This document shows, piece by piece, positions 35,713 through 47,814 of a stretch of 64,000 bases of DNA. A program made the translations under genes and the position numbers. This DNA comes from Enchytraeus crypticus (taxonomy: Eukaryota > Annelida > Clitellata > Enchytraeida > Enchytraeidae). The notes under the pieces were generated by a model that searched no databases, was not told the DNA's origin, and saw nothing but the letters and a program-made list of their open reading frames with translations. Every line of letters begins with the position of its first letter. The stretch's first letter is position 1. The DNA lies in assembly GCA_905160935.1 (NCBI GenBank), contig CAJHZI010000533.1, positions 1,042,501 through 1,106,500 on the forward strand. Direction: 5' to 3'.

Positions 35713-38314
35713 ATCCAGCAATACATTGAGGCCTATAAATTCAGCAATTGTAGGTTAATACAATCTACTCTTTGAAGTAAATCATTAAAGTAAAACCAGG
35801 TAATTTGCCAACCTTATGGAAAACTCATTATCATTATTAGCGCAGTGTTATATCATTAAACTTGAAAGTGCAAGGACGTTCTGACAGACTCCCAGTTGAT
35901 ATTCTGATAATTGCCTTCATACACGTCTCTAGCTGCGGCTACTCTGATGATATCTGCAACAGCTGACCCCAGATGTGGGATCTCTTGATGGCTACACGTA
36001 TGTTATTAGCGCTTGGCAATTAGCAATCGTTCACGCTCCAGCGAACAGCTTCTGGACATTTCTGAAAGATTAATATCAGTCAAATGCTGTTACGTTAGTA
36101 ATTCGTCCTGACACATGAGTCTGTCAGTTGCTATTAATGATTTCTATGATGCTATGATGTTGATAGGAGAAGCATTGACAGCCTATACGTTCCCCAATGT
36201 CTCAAGATTTCAAAGCAACTGCGAAATTTAATATAATTTAACCTTTTAAGTACAATTGGAAAAGTAGGCACATGGTTCATAGGCAAAGTAAGCGCAGAGT
36301 TGATAGGTTCATCTGTCTTTTTATCTTTTCTAAAGATATAACTGATATTAAACTCTGACTTTGATTAATCGACTTTTATGAAATTGAATTTCGAGCAAAC
36401 AAATGCCTTGATTTATTATATAAAAAGTGTTCGATACATTTTGGGCTATTTGCCAATAGATCCATCTTTTATGCTCACAAATGAGCAAGAATTGTATCGT
36501 TCGAGGAATTTAAACCGCGTACAATATGATAAATAAATAGAATATCTGACTAAAGTATATTCCTCTTTAAGAAAACTAAACTTTCGTCTACTTTTAGGAA
36601 AATCTTTACCCATTGAAAATGTGACTATATTTCAGCAGCTTATTTGGTGTCCCTTATTTCATTATGCAGATGTAAATAAATCTGTGAATTGGATTCATTT
36701 CAACAGGAACACTAGCTTTCAGCTCTCTTTTGCAATCTCTTTTTGCAATTAAATTCTGAAATTAAGAAAAATAATTTCTTTGACCAATAGTATATCGATC
36801 TTTAAATTTGAACAAAAAATATCATTACACAAATTGCGCGCTAAGACTAAGTTTTTGCATGTACAGTACAGTTAACAGCTAGATAAATACTCTTCCTCTG
36901 AACACATATAAACTGTTGAAAAGATTATTAGTTTAACAGTTAACTTAGTTTAGTTATAAACTAAGCAATAGTTTAATTGAATAGCAGAACATAGGAAGTC
37001 GTGATACTAATCAACGGTGTTTGAAACTGAAGGCATAAAACGTGAGAGCAAAGTTTAGTGCTTGATTTCAGTGTAGTATAAACTTTTTAATATTGTCAGA
37101 GGCGATCTGACAGTAATTTGAATCGATCGCCTAATCTTTAACAGTTAATATTGCTGCAGACCAGTCCATTCAAACGGTACATTCGCTTGCATTCTTAATT
37201 AATATCTTAAATACACGAATAGGTGACCAACAATGTGCCAACGTATCTTTTAAAAATTAAAATTCAACTAAAAGAATTTTTAAAAAGAATAAAATAATTT
37301 AAGTAAAATATATCTAGAATCAAAATAGAACCTCGTTTGCACCTGGAATTGCTAATCTTCTATCAGTAAGCAAACCGGAGCTGTGTGTAAGAAGATGGGC
37401 AGTTGTTGATATGTAGGATATCATGCTAACAGGACGTATCAGCAGACAATCTACTCTAAATTTTCCATTTTAAGAATGCTGCCAAAATTTCTACAGTAAG
37501 TTCTCAGTAATTAATTAACAGTTATGTTAAAAATTAAAAATATATTCAAACTGGTGTAATATTTCACGATAATGAATGACTTAGGAGAAGAATATGTTAG
37601 ATATATATGGTAACCTTATCTGATATTTATTTATTTATTAAAAAAATAAATAATTTTTTTAGTGGCATCGAATTCTTGTTCCCTGTTCTCTTCCGCTTGA
37701 TTGTTGATAAAGATCGGAGTATAATGACTGAATAAAGTTGTAAAGTTATCCAGACGCACCAGCTGAACTACTGTTACATTACTATGTTGTGATTGGTCTA
37801 TAGTATCACTGGGTTTGATAAAAAAAACTACAAAATAAGAAACACTTGTTTAGTAGTAGAACTTTATTCAGTAAACGTAGAGAGAGGAAGAGCTAGGCTA
37901 AGCAACAATATACTGTAGTTAATATAACTACATAAAGACTAGAATTAACGATGTCAAACTCTACCAACAGGGACTACAACAGAATATTTAACTAAATAAT
38001 GAGATACATATAGGACTACAATGCCCTACAATCCTAAATGTATACATTAGTGATTTCAGCTTTACTAACTGTAATAAATGAATTTATTTTAATGCTAATG
38101 ATTGCTTAGCTTAATTAGTGACCAATTTAAATGTTCAGCAATAATCTAATCGAAAATATTTTATCCCACCCTTCACAGCCGGGAAGAGTCGGATAAAATA
38201 TTAGTGGAAAGTAACTGGATGGTAGTTAAGAATAAAGTATATTAACAGTTTAGGAAAAAGAATTAATTGTTTGATAATTACATTATAGATTCAAGCAAAT
38301 AAGATTAAGCTAAA
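35713..38314. other. AT-rich intergenic DNA, 2.6 kb
   Basis: No gene, SINE or LINE piece recognised. A small AT palindrome (AAAAAATAAATAATTTTTT region) lies near 37640. Confidence 0.45.
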
Positions 38315-38370
38315 ATAATAATAAAGGTTTAGCGTCCGTTTCCTCATACACGGATGTTGTCAGAGACGTC
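38315..38370 (-). mobile_element. Family D 3' end
   Basis: AATAATAATAAAGGTTTAGC, GTCCGTTTCCTCATACACGG, TGTCAGAGACGTC. Confidence 0.7.
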
Positions 38371-39055
38371 AAAATGCATTGAAATATGAAAATATACATC
38401 TAGGAACACCATAAAATACATTATCCTTTACTTTGTCATTTATATTGCCTTGGTTAATTGAAATAAAGTCAATATTTATGAAAAAATAAATCTAAGACCT
38501 TATAAAAAAACAAATAATTACAACAAAGTGCAATAATACTAGTTGTACATGTAATTAACAAATCTGTATTACAATCTCTGTGCATGGAGCGGGATAAGAT
38601 GGGCAGCTGTTGATAAGGAATACTTTTATCACTCTGACTGGACAGGTGTTCAATGGGCAACTGATCCGAATCCGCATTTACAACAACACATCAGCAGGAC
38701 TTCCTATCACATATCAAATACAATCCTCAACTAATCTCATGCCAATCGGATTTTGTTCCCATGGATAAATACACATGTGTCTGCTCTTCCAGTCTTTTTC
38801 AACACTTTCCAGGTATAAACTATAATACTAGTGGAATATTGGATTAAGGCTGAAGGCTATATCAGCAATGGGTTAGCCCTAGATTTATGTTGTGTATATT
38901 TGGTCAACGCATTAACGTTAAAACAGTTAGTAGCTCTCTACCAACTTTCGTATATTATGTAAGCAAACGTTTTTATAATATAAAGATATACATTTAAAAA
39001 TGTAATTATGAATTCCTTAAATGTTAATCTATTTATGGTAAGAAGCAAAAACTGT

Positions 39056-39184
39056 TAAAGCTAAGGTTAACGCCAGTTTCCACACTCGAAAGCAATGTCA
39101 GTGACGGGTGAGAGCAGGATTTTAACCCCTTACATATTGATCCGCGGTCGAGTATCCTACCGACTTTGCCACTGGCTCCAGCCA
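39056..39184 (-). mobile_element. SINE-A, nearly full
   Basis: Minus strand GGCTGGAGCCAGTGGCAAAG, GGGGTTAAAATCCTGCTCTC and the GTGGAAACTGGCGTTAACCT tail. Confidence 0.87.
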
Positions 39185-40400
39185 ATAGAAACACTAAGTT
39201 AGGTATAAAAATCCAAATAGTTTCGCTTAATGTCATCCTCATCATGCCCTTATACTCACAGTCTATTTACATCTCATAAGGAGCACTCCATTGACTATTT
39301 TATTCATTCAATCAGGATGCTTATGGGAAATAAAAGTTAAATATAAAGTACAGTTTTTGACAATTTATTATGGAGGTTTCCATATGGGACTCATGATATA
39401 TTACTAAGGGTCCTCAAGTGGGCGGTATCCCTATGGAGGGGGGGGGGGGGAGAAGGAGATGTGTCGTTAAAGGGGTATTGAGTTCAACTTAAGATAATTA
39501 TCATGGGGAATAACTTAACTTTTAACTTTTAACTGTTAACTTGTCTCAATAACTTTTCAAGGGGATTGAAAAGTTAAAGTGATAAAGCACTAAAATTGAG
39601 TCAAAAATGGTTCGTCTCTGTAACCTTAGGGAGCATATAATCAGAGTGGTCTAGACTATTAAATAGAATGACTTCGATCAATACAATTTTGAGAATATTT
39701 TAAAATGAAGTATCTTAACAGATTCTTATCCCGCTAAATTAGGTAGATATTTCAAACTGTTTGAGTCAGATAAAAACGTGATGTTTGTCTATTAATTGAC
39801 AACTATTTCGAGAGTATTACATTTGCCAGGAGAAATAACTTCCCAATTTTATATTCAACGCAAACGTCCTTAATCCAAAGTTTCGTCAATACAAAGGGGT
39901 TTCCAAATCAGACTTGTAAGCTATATCCCCAGTAGAACAATCCTTGATTCAATGTAGTTTCGTCACGGTCTTAAGGAGTGTGAAATATCTAAGCAAGGCG
40001 CATTACTCGTAGATGGGAAATGCAAGAAGTGCAATGTTTAAGAAGTTGAAAGAACAAACGACTTAAGAGAGCGGGTTAATTGATGCTGCGTGCTCGTGAA
40101 TGCAGCTGTGCAGTGTAACACTAGACTATGGGTTCAACCCTTGGCCGTCCATCGATGATCTGTAGACATAGAGATAACAAGAGATAGGTGGGATAGATTT
40201 CATCTTTGTCCGAAAACCATGCAGGATCAAATCATCGGCATATTTTCATTTTATAGATCAGAAATCTGTGGCATTCGTCAATTTCTCACGATTTAATCTC
40301 TGCGCTACTAAACAAAACTTTATGTGCATGGGGATGGAATCCAAGTGATCATACTCAATTAATAAATTACATATTTAGCACGCGTTATAGTAAAATAGTC
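39185..40400. other. Intergenic DNA with a poly-G run
   Basis: A G run of about 12 at 39438-39449. TTAACTTTTAACT words repeat at 39505-39545. No gene recognised. Confidence 0.4.
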
Positions 40401-40403
40401 AAC

Positions 40404-40595
40404 TATGTTGATATCGCTTTTATATTATATGCCAAAACCGTTAAGCAATTCATTTCATTTTCCGAATGACCAGTCCTGTGATGTCCGAATCGAACTCACG
40501 CGAGTTCAATTCACTCCAGGATCAATCATTTATATTTTCATGACGTTATCTGACTCCTCTAACCAACGCACTCTTGAGACATTCAATGCATATGA
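40404..40595 (-). mobile_element. SINE-C (tRNA-like) copy
   Basis: The minus strand shows GTGCGTTGGTTAGAGGAGTC (box A side) and GCGTGAGTTCGATTCGGAC (box B). Related copies lie at 51993-52230 and 52957-53108. Confidence 0.7.
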
Positions 40596-40779
40596 TAATT
40601 CTTTTATATAAATAGATTGACAAACTTCCTTGACTTTGGGCCGGTTTACCGTTTGTTGAGCAGTGATTAACACCTCGTGTCATAACAGGAGACTACACAA
40701 GAAATTATTAAAGCACAGGGAAAGTCACTTAATAAGCAATATTTTCTCCAGCTATAGCCAATAAATTGTGAATACGGCT

Positions 40780-40905
40780 TTGGCTTTTGTAGGCTAAGGC
40801 ATTAACTTTTGATCGATAAAGTGCTCTTTATGTAGCTTGAAAGCCGGCTGTGGTTATGAATATATTCCTTGGGCCTTCCACTAAAGACAGAGGGAAAGAT
40901 TCTTT
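40780..40905 (+). mobile_element. SINE-B, worn copy
   Basis: GGCATTAACTTTTGATCGAT, AAAGTGCTCTTTATGTAGCT and CTTGGGCCTTCCACTAAAGA. Confidence 0.65.
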
Positions 40906-41261
40906 GATTTTCATACTGGTGAATCCTGGCGATCCCATTGTCGAATTAACCATAAACATAGACAGAAATCAGCTCCAGTGTGAGACTGTAAGAGTAAATA
41001 AAATCTACAAAACTCTAGAAAATTCAAAGTATGAAATGTTTAATTTTAGTTCATAGTTTCATTAGCTAAACGCTGTACTACCAAATGTAAATATGGAGGT
41101 GGTGTAAAATATCATGTAGTGCTTGTGATAATGGATGTTCACCGGCTTACAGATGGTGATCAAAGAAAAGATCAGTGTGTGAGAAGAGCTTATAGGCTGT
41201 CACGCTTCATTACAACTGAGCGGCATCTCAGACTTGATCTGAGATACATGTAGTAGTGCAG

Positions 41262-41480
41262 AGATAGAGAGAGAGAGAGAGAGAGAGAGTGTGTGTGTGT
41301 ATGAGAGAGAAAGAGAGAGAGAGAGAGAGATAGAGAGTGTGTGTATGAGAGAAAGAGAGAGAGAGAGAGAGATAGAGAGAGAGTGTGTGAGAGAGCGAGA
41401 AATAGAGATAAATAGAGAGAGAGAAAGAGAGATAGAGAGAGATAGAGAGAGAGAGAATGACAAAGAGAGCAATACATAGA
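41262..41480. repeat. (GA)n and (GT)n microsatellite
   Basis: GA runs with GTGTGTGT and GATA interruptions; Glu-Arg or Ser-Leu frames here are artefacts. Confidence 0.95.
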
Positions 41481-41867
41481 GAAAGAAAAATAAATAAATA
41501 AATAGAGAGACAAAATTAGTCAACATCAAGGTCAGTATTGAAAAGTGAGAGAATATGACTAAAGTGAGAGAGTTTAAGAAAAGGGTGAGAGAGATAAAGA
41601 GGAACTTTATCTGGTGTACTGTGAGATGTTATAAGATGATACAGCATGACTGTGAGAGAGAGAAAGAGGAGAGGAGAGGGAGAAAGAAGAGATATGAAAC
41701 ATGGATAAAGTGGGGAACATAGGACTAAGTCGATTTGATTTTTTGTATAGTTGTTCCTCTTATTGATCGGACGCTTACATTCCTAATTTAAAGATAAATT
41801 GAGTTTAAGTGTAATGTTTTAGATAGTCAGAAAGGAGATTTTGGAGTTTTCCTCTTCGTGTCCACTC

Positions 41868-41958
41868 ATATGTGGACATGAAGAGAACAGCGGAAGACAG
41901 AGAGGAGTGGAGGCGTTATATACATGGACCTGTCAGTAGGCAGTGCACTACGAGAGAG

Positions 41959-42009
<51 letters not shown>

Positions 42010-42010
42010 T
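41868..42010 (+). mobile_element. LINE-B 3' end with AT microsatellite
   Basis: CATATGTGGACATGAAGAGA, CATGGACCTGTCAGTAGGCA, then an (AT)n run at 41961-42004. Confidence 0.82.
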
Positions 42011-42104
42011 ATTTTAGATCTTAACGTGGCAATGGCATCACGAAGGGGCATGTCACGTAAATGTTGTTGTCTTGCCGATAACATTGTGAATTTAGTACCA
42101 TTGT

Positions 42105-42218
42105 AACCAATATGACCACTGCGACATACTGTGATCTGCATATGTGCGGGTTCAAATCCTGGGCTCACCAGTCACTGACATCGCTTTCGAGTGAGGAAAC
42201 TGACGTTAACCTTAGCGT
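42105..42218 (+). mobile_element. SINE-A, 5' end worn
   Basis: GTGCGGGTTCAAATCCTGGG, ATCGCTTTCGAGTGAGGAAA and a TTAACCTTAGCGTT end. Confidence 0.86.
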
Positions 42219-42441
42219 TGAGTTTTGTTAGTATGGATGATGAACGTTTAGCACACATGCCCTTTATTCAGAAGGCCATCTGATAATTTTCAAACTGAAC
42301 CCTTTCTGACCGTATACCTTGTGATATGGTAACAGAAACATACATTAAACTAATCTGTATAGCTTTTATTTCTTTAAATTATTGTATTTTGTTAATGAAT
42401 CTGTTTCGATTTAAAAAGTGGAAACTTTTTACAATATACGT

Positions 42442-42479
42442 ATTTCTATACAATACACGTTGTATATTGTATAGAAATT
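42442..42479. repeat. Perfect inverted repeat
   Basis: ATTTCTATACAATA and its exact reverse complement are separated by about 10 bases. Confidence 0.85.
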
Positions 42480-43390
42480 ACCCTTTATTAGCCACTAATA
42501 AAATGTATTTCACTATCATATCATATTATTGCGAAATTACTTTGAACTTTAGCTGGAAAGTCATTCAGTTATTTTACATTAATATTTGAGTTGCTGATTT
42601 AAGTTTTTCATGTTTGTGTGGTTTTCTTTGATATTCTTATTATGATTTACTCGTATGATTGTATTAGCAGTTTATTTGTATGTTGCTAGCTGAATGGTGA
42701 AATAAAGATACATGTATACAATACAATGATAGCCAAATTGAGAAATCTTGCGTTAATTATAGTCAGTAGTTCAATTAAATGGACTAGAATTCGATGAATC
42801 GATGTTAGAGTAATTCTATTTAGTAAAATTTTAAATAGTTGAACACTAGCAGACCGTACCTGACCGACCAATCTGTAATAAAGGTAATGGCAGAACCGAG
42901 ATAAGTTCATAATTGGCAAGTTATTTCAGCCTACAGCCCACACCACTGTTCTTAATTATAACACCGACTCTTGCGGTAATTGAACCCAGAGAGTTTCGAT
43001 TTATTTTGATAGCGAAAATTTCTAGTTGACTTTAATTGAAAATTTTCCAATAGATTAGAAGTCGGTTATCGTCGTAACGGAACGAGCAGCTGCTAAATCA
43101 CTCCAGAGATTTGAGTGTTGCTCTAGAATAGTATGACTCTCAGCTTCTCTATCCATTTCCCTTTCCCTTTCTGTCTCTCTGTTTCTCTGTCTGTAGATCT
43201 GTCTGTCAGTCTTGAAGGTACGTTAAATGATATGGATGAGGTACACATTTGCTATTATTGTCTGCTTGCAAGCTTTAAGGAAATTTAGCGACCTTTAAGT
43301 TGATCAAGATTTCGACTCCAAACACTAAATGTCAGGAATCCCTTGACTTGATTGACTTGACTTAAAATATACGGGTTCTTAAAAGAAGAG
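42480..43390. other. AT-rich intergenic DNA
   Basis: CT/CTGT-rich words at 43140-43210; no gene recognised. Confidence 0.4.
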
Positions 43391-43394
43391 TTTT

Positions 43395-43500
43395 GTGTCG
43401 ACATGGTAGAGCTCTCGTCTCTCGAGAGATAGGGTACTAGTTCGAGCCTGAGTTGTGACATGGGAATTTTCTTCCATGGAGTAAATAATAAGCCAATTTT
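43395..43500 (+). mobile_element. tRNA-like SINE, fourth minor family
   Basis: ATGGTAGAGCTCTCGTCTC (box A-like) and TACTAGTTCGAGCCTGAG (box B-like). The anticodon arm does not pair as in a real tRNA. Confidence 0.5.
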
Positions 43501-43867
43501 ATTCACCGGTTGGTATCAAACCGAATATAGCCGATCTTAAGATTTTACTTTACTTCTAGATCCCTCCATGTTTATCTCATAAACGGCAACGACACGCTTG
43601 AAGGAAAAACTTATATTCTTAACTATTATTGTATTATTCTTAAAACCTTTTTTCATACTGTTGTGATTACGGCTGTGATCTTCTGTTCCGCTTGTATGAC
43701 AAAATCAGCGGAATGAGTCGTGAGTTGTGAAAGGGCTGTCGTTAAGTTACTGTCGCGAAGTTATTGTCGCTCAGTTGATGTCATTAATTAATTAATTAAC
43801 TAATTAGTTGTTGAGAAATCAACTCGACAGAGACCTACCCGAGAGAAATACCCGTACATAGATATAA

Positions 43868-44018
43868 CACGAAGGTCAAGATTAGGAATGTTATATGATT
43901 TAAAGACCCAATCATATGTGGACATGAAGAGGAAAGCGGCAGACAGAAAAGAGTGGTGGCGTTATATACCATGGACCTGTCAGTAGGCAGTGCACTAAGA
44001 GAGAGAGAGAGAGAGAAA
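43868..44018 (+). mobile_element. LINE-B 3' end, truncated
   Basis: AAGGTCAAGATTAGGAATGT, CATGGACCTGTCAGTAGGCA and a (GA)n end. Confidence 0.85.
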
Positions 44019-44019
44019 A

Positions 44020-45040
44020 CACATTGGGACTAAAACGCAAATGAGAATGAAATGGCAAAATCGACGAGAAGAACATAATCATTGGAGAGAGAAACAAGAA
44101 AGGAGTATGGAGATGAAAAATTGAATTGTAGTTATTTTCTAAAAGTCGACAATAGACGTCAAGTTGTTCCAATATTGAGATGTGACGTCTAACTTGATGC
44201 CAAATCTAAATCAAAGATTCTAAAGCTTTTTTAGCAAAGCAGCTAACAAAAATTTCATTGGATTTGCGGCATTGGATTTTTGAAAATGTTTAAAATAATA
44301 TAGCTAACAAAGTCCAATCTGTTCCCTTAGAACTGTAACAACAAGTCTAACGTGGACTTTTGTTTTCTATTTCGATGTCCAAACATTGCCCGGGGCAAGT
44401 TGAATCAGTCGCCCAAAGGTCTAAGGCTGTGTTATAATCCACTACAGTTGACTCTGAGCTGATATCCACTTAATATTTCCCTGACTTATCCATTACTTGA
44501 GGTCGTTAATCTAACGTTAATGTGATATCACCGTACTCTACATATATATCATGCACACTAAAGCGCAGGGCCTCAGGCTGATAAACTTGCGATTAGATAA
44601 AAAGTCTGCTCAAATATAATACTGGTTGCCGCAGTCTTATAATGAGAAATGATATTTACTGTAAAATATTATTTAATATTATAATTATTTAATTTCTTTT
44701 TAATTTTTTAATTCTCTAATTATTTTGTATTATATTATTTTATATATTTCTATAATAATATTTAATATTTATCACTTAATTGTCAAAACAGTGTTGCTGC
44801 GTTTAATAGTGTAATAGAAATCTCAGTAATTCAGACTAGAGTAAACATTGATAGCTAATAATTATGGTAATAGCGCTTTATGGCTGCTTTATGGTACCCT
44901 TTCTCAAATTGCTTGTTTGTTTATCTGATTACATGTATGTTTCTGTCAGGTGTATAATTAATCAGTGCCGAGATGAGCAAATAGACGATATGATGATGAA
45001 AAAATTCTAAATCAAATATCTATTTTCGTATCACATGAGA
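44020..45040. other. AT-rich intergenic DNA
   Basis: No gene or repeat family recognised; very AT-rich at 44660-44780. Confidence 0.45.
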
Positions 45041-45043
45041 TAC

Positions 45044-45128
45044 TATCAGAGATGATCTGGGTGGAATTCGAACCGATGGCCTCTAGCTTCTAAAGTAAGC
45101 GTGCTGTCCAATAGGTCAACCAGCCGTA
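45044..45128 (-). mobile_element. tRNA-like SINE related to 8095-8205
   Basis: Minus strand TACGGCTGGTTGACCTATTG, CCATCGGTTCGAATTCCACC. Confidence 0.6.
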
Positions 45129-45214
45129 CAAAAAACTAATTTAAAAATATTCCCATATAAAGCTTCTAATAGTTATAACCATATAACTTTATAACTCTAA
45201 TAGAGAGTTATCTG

Positions 45215-45510
45215 TGCCAAGTCTCACCAGGATGTCCTGGAGAGAGTTGGCACAGATAGACAGTTGATAAATGTATTAAGAAATAGGAAGAAGAGATGGA
45301 TAGGACACATTCTAAGGGGGGAAGGTCTATTAAAAGAGGTCATAGAAGGTAGAATGGAAGGAAAAAGAGGCAGGGGCAGGCCGAGATTAGGTATGTTAGA
45401 TGATTTAAAGACCCTCTCATATGTGGAATTGAAGAGGAAGGCGGAAGACAGAGAAGAGTGGAGGCGTTATGTACTATGGACCTGCCAGTAGGCAGTGCAC
45501 TAAAAGAAAG
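45215..45510 (+). mobile_element. LINE-B 3' end, young copy
   Basis: Open frame from INVLRNRKKRWIGHILRGEG through GRGRPRLGMLDDLK to WTCQ and stop. Almost identical to the matching part of 18690-19150, including the unusual GCACTAAAAGA end instead of a GA run. Confidence 0.9.
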
Positions 45511-46312
45511 CTTCTAAAGTCTCTAAGAAATTAAACGTAGCTTTATATTTCTCTCTATCATGCATAATCTTCCTTATGTCCTGCAGAGCGATAGACTCAA
45601 GGAATAAATTATGACCTATGCTCTGCTTAACTTTCACTACCGAGCGCCCCATCGATTAAAAGATCCTTTCACTGAGATCATTCTATTAATAATACCGAAT
45701 ACAGCCAGCCTCTAAGATATTTGACGGAATAAATTCCTGCAAATAGGAACCGCATTCAATTGTGTTTATACCACTCCTGCACATTTTTTCGATGACTTAA
45801 AATTGAGAATTTTTCTGCACTTTATTATATAATGAATTCAGATGCATTTAGGCCTAACATTGTCCGTTGGAACTCGCAATACAGTGAAGTTTAATATAGT
45901 AAAAGCCATAAATATTAAGTATATGTTGAATAAAAATTAAACATCTACATTAAAGTAATAAATGTTGAATAAAACATCACAAAATTAATGTTGAGACTGC
46001 GAATCTAGTTCCATGAGCAAATCTTTCAAATTGTTTATGGGTAATTCTTTTTATCATATTCGAAAATGTGAAGGCTTACAATAATCAGTTTCAAGTTTTA
46101 GTCAAATAGCAATTAGCCAAATACTGTTATATATCTATTTTTATATTAAAAATACAAATTCTCAAGTGTTTAAAGCTTTAATGGTCTGTATCATTTAAAT
46201 CTTGATGACTCATATTATAACAAATTCTGGAGGATTTTACACTTAAAATCTCTAAAATCCTAATAGAACAAGCTTTGCTAATAGTTATGCTTTATATTTC
46301 TTATATTTATTA

Positions 46313-46392
46313 TTTGCCTATCTGTGCCAACTCTATCACTTCTTCATTTTTTATTTCGTCAGTCCATCTAAGTTTCTCCATTATTTCCTACA
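46313..46392 (-). mobile_element. LINE-B internal fragment
   Basis: The minus strand reads ATGGAGAAACTTAGATGGAC and GAAGAAGTGATAGAGTTGGC, matching the ME.ISWT...NEEV segment of the 18690 copy. Confidence 0.7.
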
Positions 46393-46539
46393 CGCAGATA
46401 CTGACTGGGTAAAATGCTAGAAAAATACAGTAATGCTTCTGCCATCTGGTGATATATGGATTTTATGCGAGTTAAAGTTTGCAAAACCATCCTAGAAACA
46501 GAGTTTTCCTCAGTAATATGACACATTAAGGTGTTAGTA

Positions 46540-46680
46540 AAGCATAGTTTTAGAGAATGAATTCACTAGCGAATCGATGGAGTGCTCTTTATGGAGCTTG
46601 AAAGCATAATATGAAGGGGAATATCAGCCTCTATATGCCACGCAGCAGAACACTAGTGAAGGAGCTTTAAACAAAAATTG
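46540..46680 (+). mobile_element. SINE-B, worn copy
   Basis: GCGAATCGATGGAGTGCTCT, TTATGGAGCTTGAAAGCATA, ATATGCCACGCAGCAGAACA. Confidence 0.65.
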
Positions 46681-47460
46681 TCATGGCCTTACAATATCTT
46701 AGGCTCTGCCTACAACTGTACACTAGAAAAATTATTAATTGAAGAAGTAGATTTGATAGGTTGAGTCGATGCTAGACAAGTGAAATTCTCTCAACAGAAG
46801 TGAATAAGAGATTGGGCACTGTCACGATGACAAAGCAACATCGAATCTTAAACCAAATCTTTTAATTTTAAATCTTTAAAGACATCTGAATAAAAGATCA
46901 TTAATGGGTTTCTTTCAGAAGCTATCATTTTGATAATATTCAGTGTTTTTACTAACCGTTTTTCATGTATACTAAGTAAGAAGAAAAAAATGTAATCACT
47001 TAATTAAATTATTACGAGCCTGTCTAATACATTACGATGATAATTACAGATATATTGCAACTTATAGTACTTGACCTTTGATATGCTCAACTATTACATA
47101 GATAAGAGAATTTTACTTCATTCGCTTCCGATTGCTTAACGGTTAAACATAGACTATCTACTGTGTATTAGTTAATATTCACAGGTTATATAAAATTATA
47201 CATCAAATTCGTGTATTACACGTAAACTGTTTGAGCTAATTGAAATGTAACTTACGTGTAGTTTACATTTAGCTAATTGAAATTATTTCATTTATTTTTA
47301 TTAATCAAGCTACCGGTATGGTAAGAAGTGACTAAGCAAACGTCGAAGAAAGCTATCGAAAATAACCTCAGATCCTTCTCAGATGCCACTTCCCCAGGCT
47401 TTAGGCTACATGAGGTATGAATAAGGCTTATTTGTAATTAGCGCCTCCAATACGTTTTTT
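46681..47460. other. AT-rich DNA upstream of the aldo-keto reductase
   Basis: AGCTAATTGAAAT occurs twice near 47234 and 47270; no promoter motif can be supported. Confidence 0.4.
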
Positions 47461-47462
47461 CG

Positions 47463-47464
<2 letters not shown>

Positions 47465-47511
<47 letters not shown>

Positions 47512-47552
47512 GTTTTCCTCATCATGTCCACATATGAGTGGATCACTTTTTG
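47465..47552 (-). mobile_element. LINE-B remnant with (CT)n, upstream of the aldo-keto reductase
   Basis: A (CT)n run at 47467-47508 followed by CATCATGTCCACATATGAGT, the reverse of the LINE-B ACTCATATGTGGACATGA segment. The part between the two is missing. Confidence 0.6.
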
Positions 47553-47718
47553 TCAACACTCATGTACATCTTTGCTTTACTACTGGCTGGGAAAATATCT
47601 TAGTTATAGCATTCTCTCAATTAAGTGTAGTGGCATAGTTTCAAAATGTTGTGAAAGCAGAAACATTAAGCCAATAGTATACTGTCAGTATCTCTAAGAA
47701 ACATAAATCTTTTCTGAA

Positions 47719-47814
47719 ATGACTTCCGGATTCGCCCATCAGCCTGCAATCCGGTTGAACAATGGATTGGAGATTCCTCAGTTTGGACTCGGGACTCTCA
47801 TGAACTCAATATCG
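47719..47814 (+). CDS. Aldo-keto reductase exon 1
   Basis: 32 codons from ATG. Contains LNNGLEIPQFGLGT, the N-terminal AKR signature (first beta hairpin and strand 1). Donor TCG|GTAAGA, phase 0. No 5'UTR intron or promoter could be placed with confidence. Confidence 0.93.

Noticed and set aside
41190-41529. Open frames of 62-109 codons on both strands
   Set aside because: Products of a (GA)n/(GT)n microsatellite.
43395-43500. Functional tRNA gene
   Set aside because: Box A and box B words are present, but the anticodon stem and acceptor stem do not pair; it is a SINE head. The same holds for 8095, 32862 and 45044.
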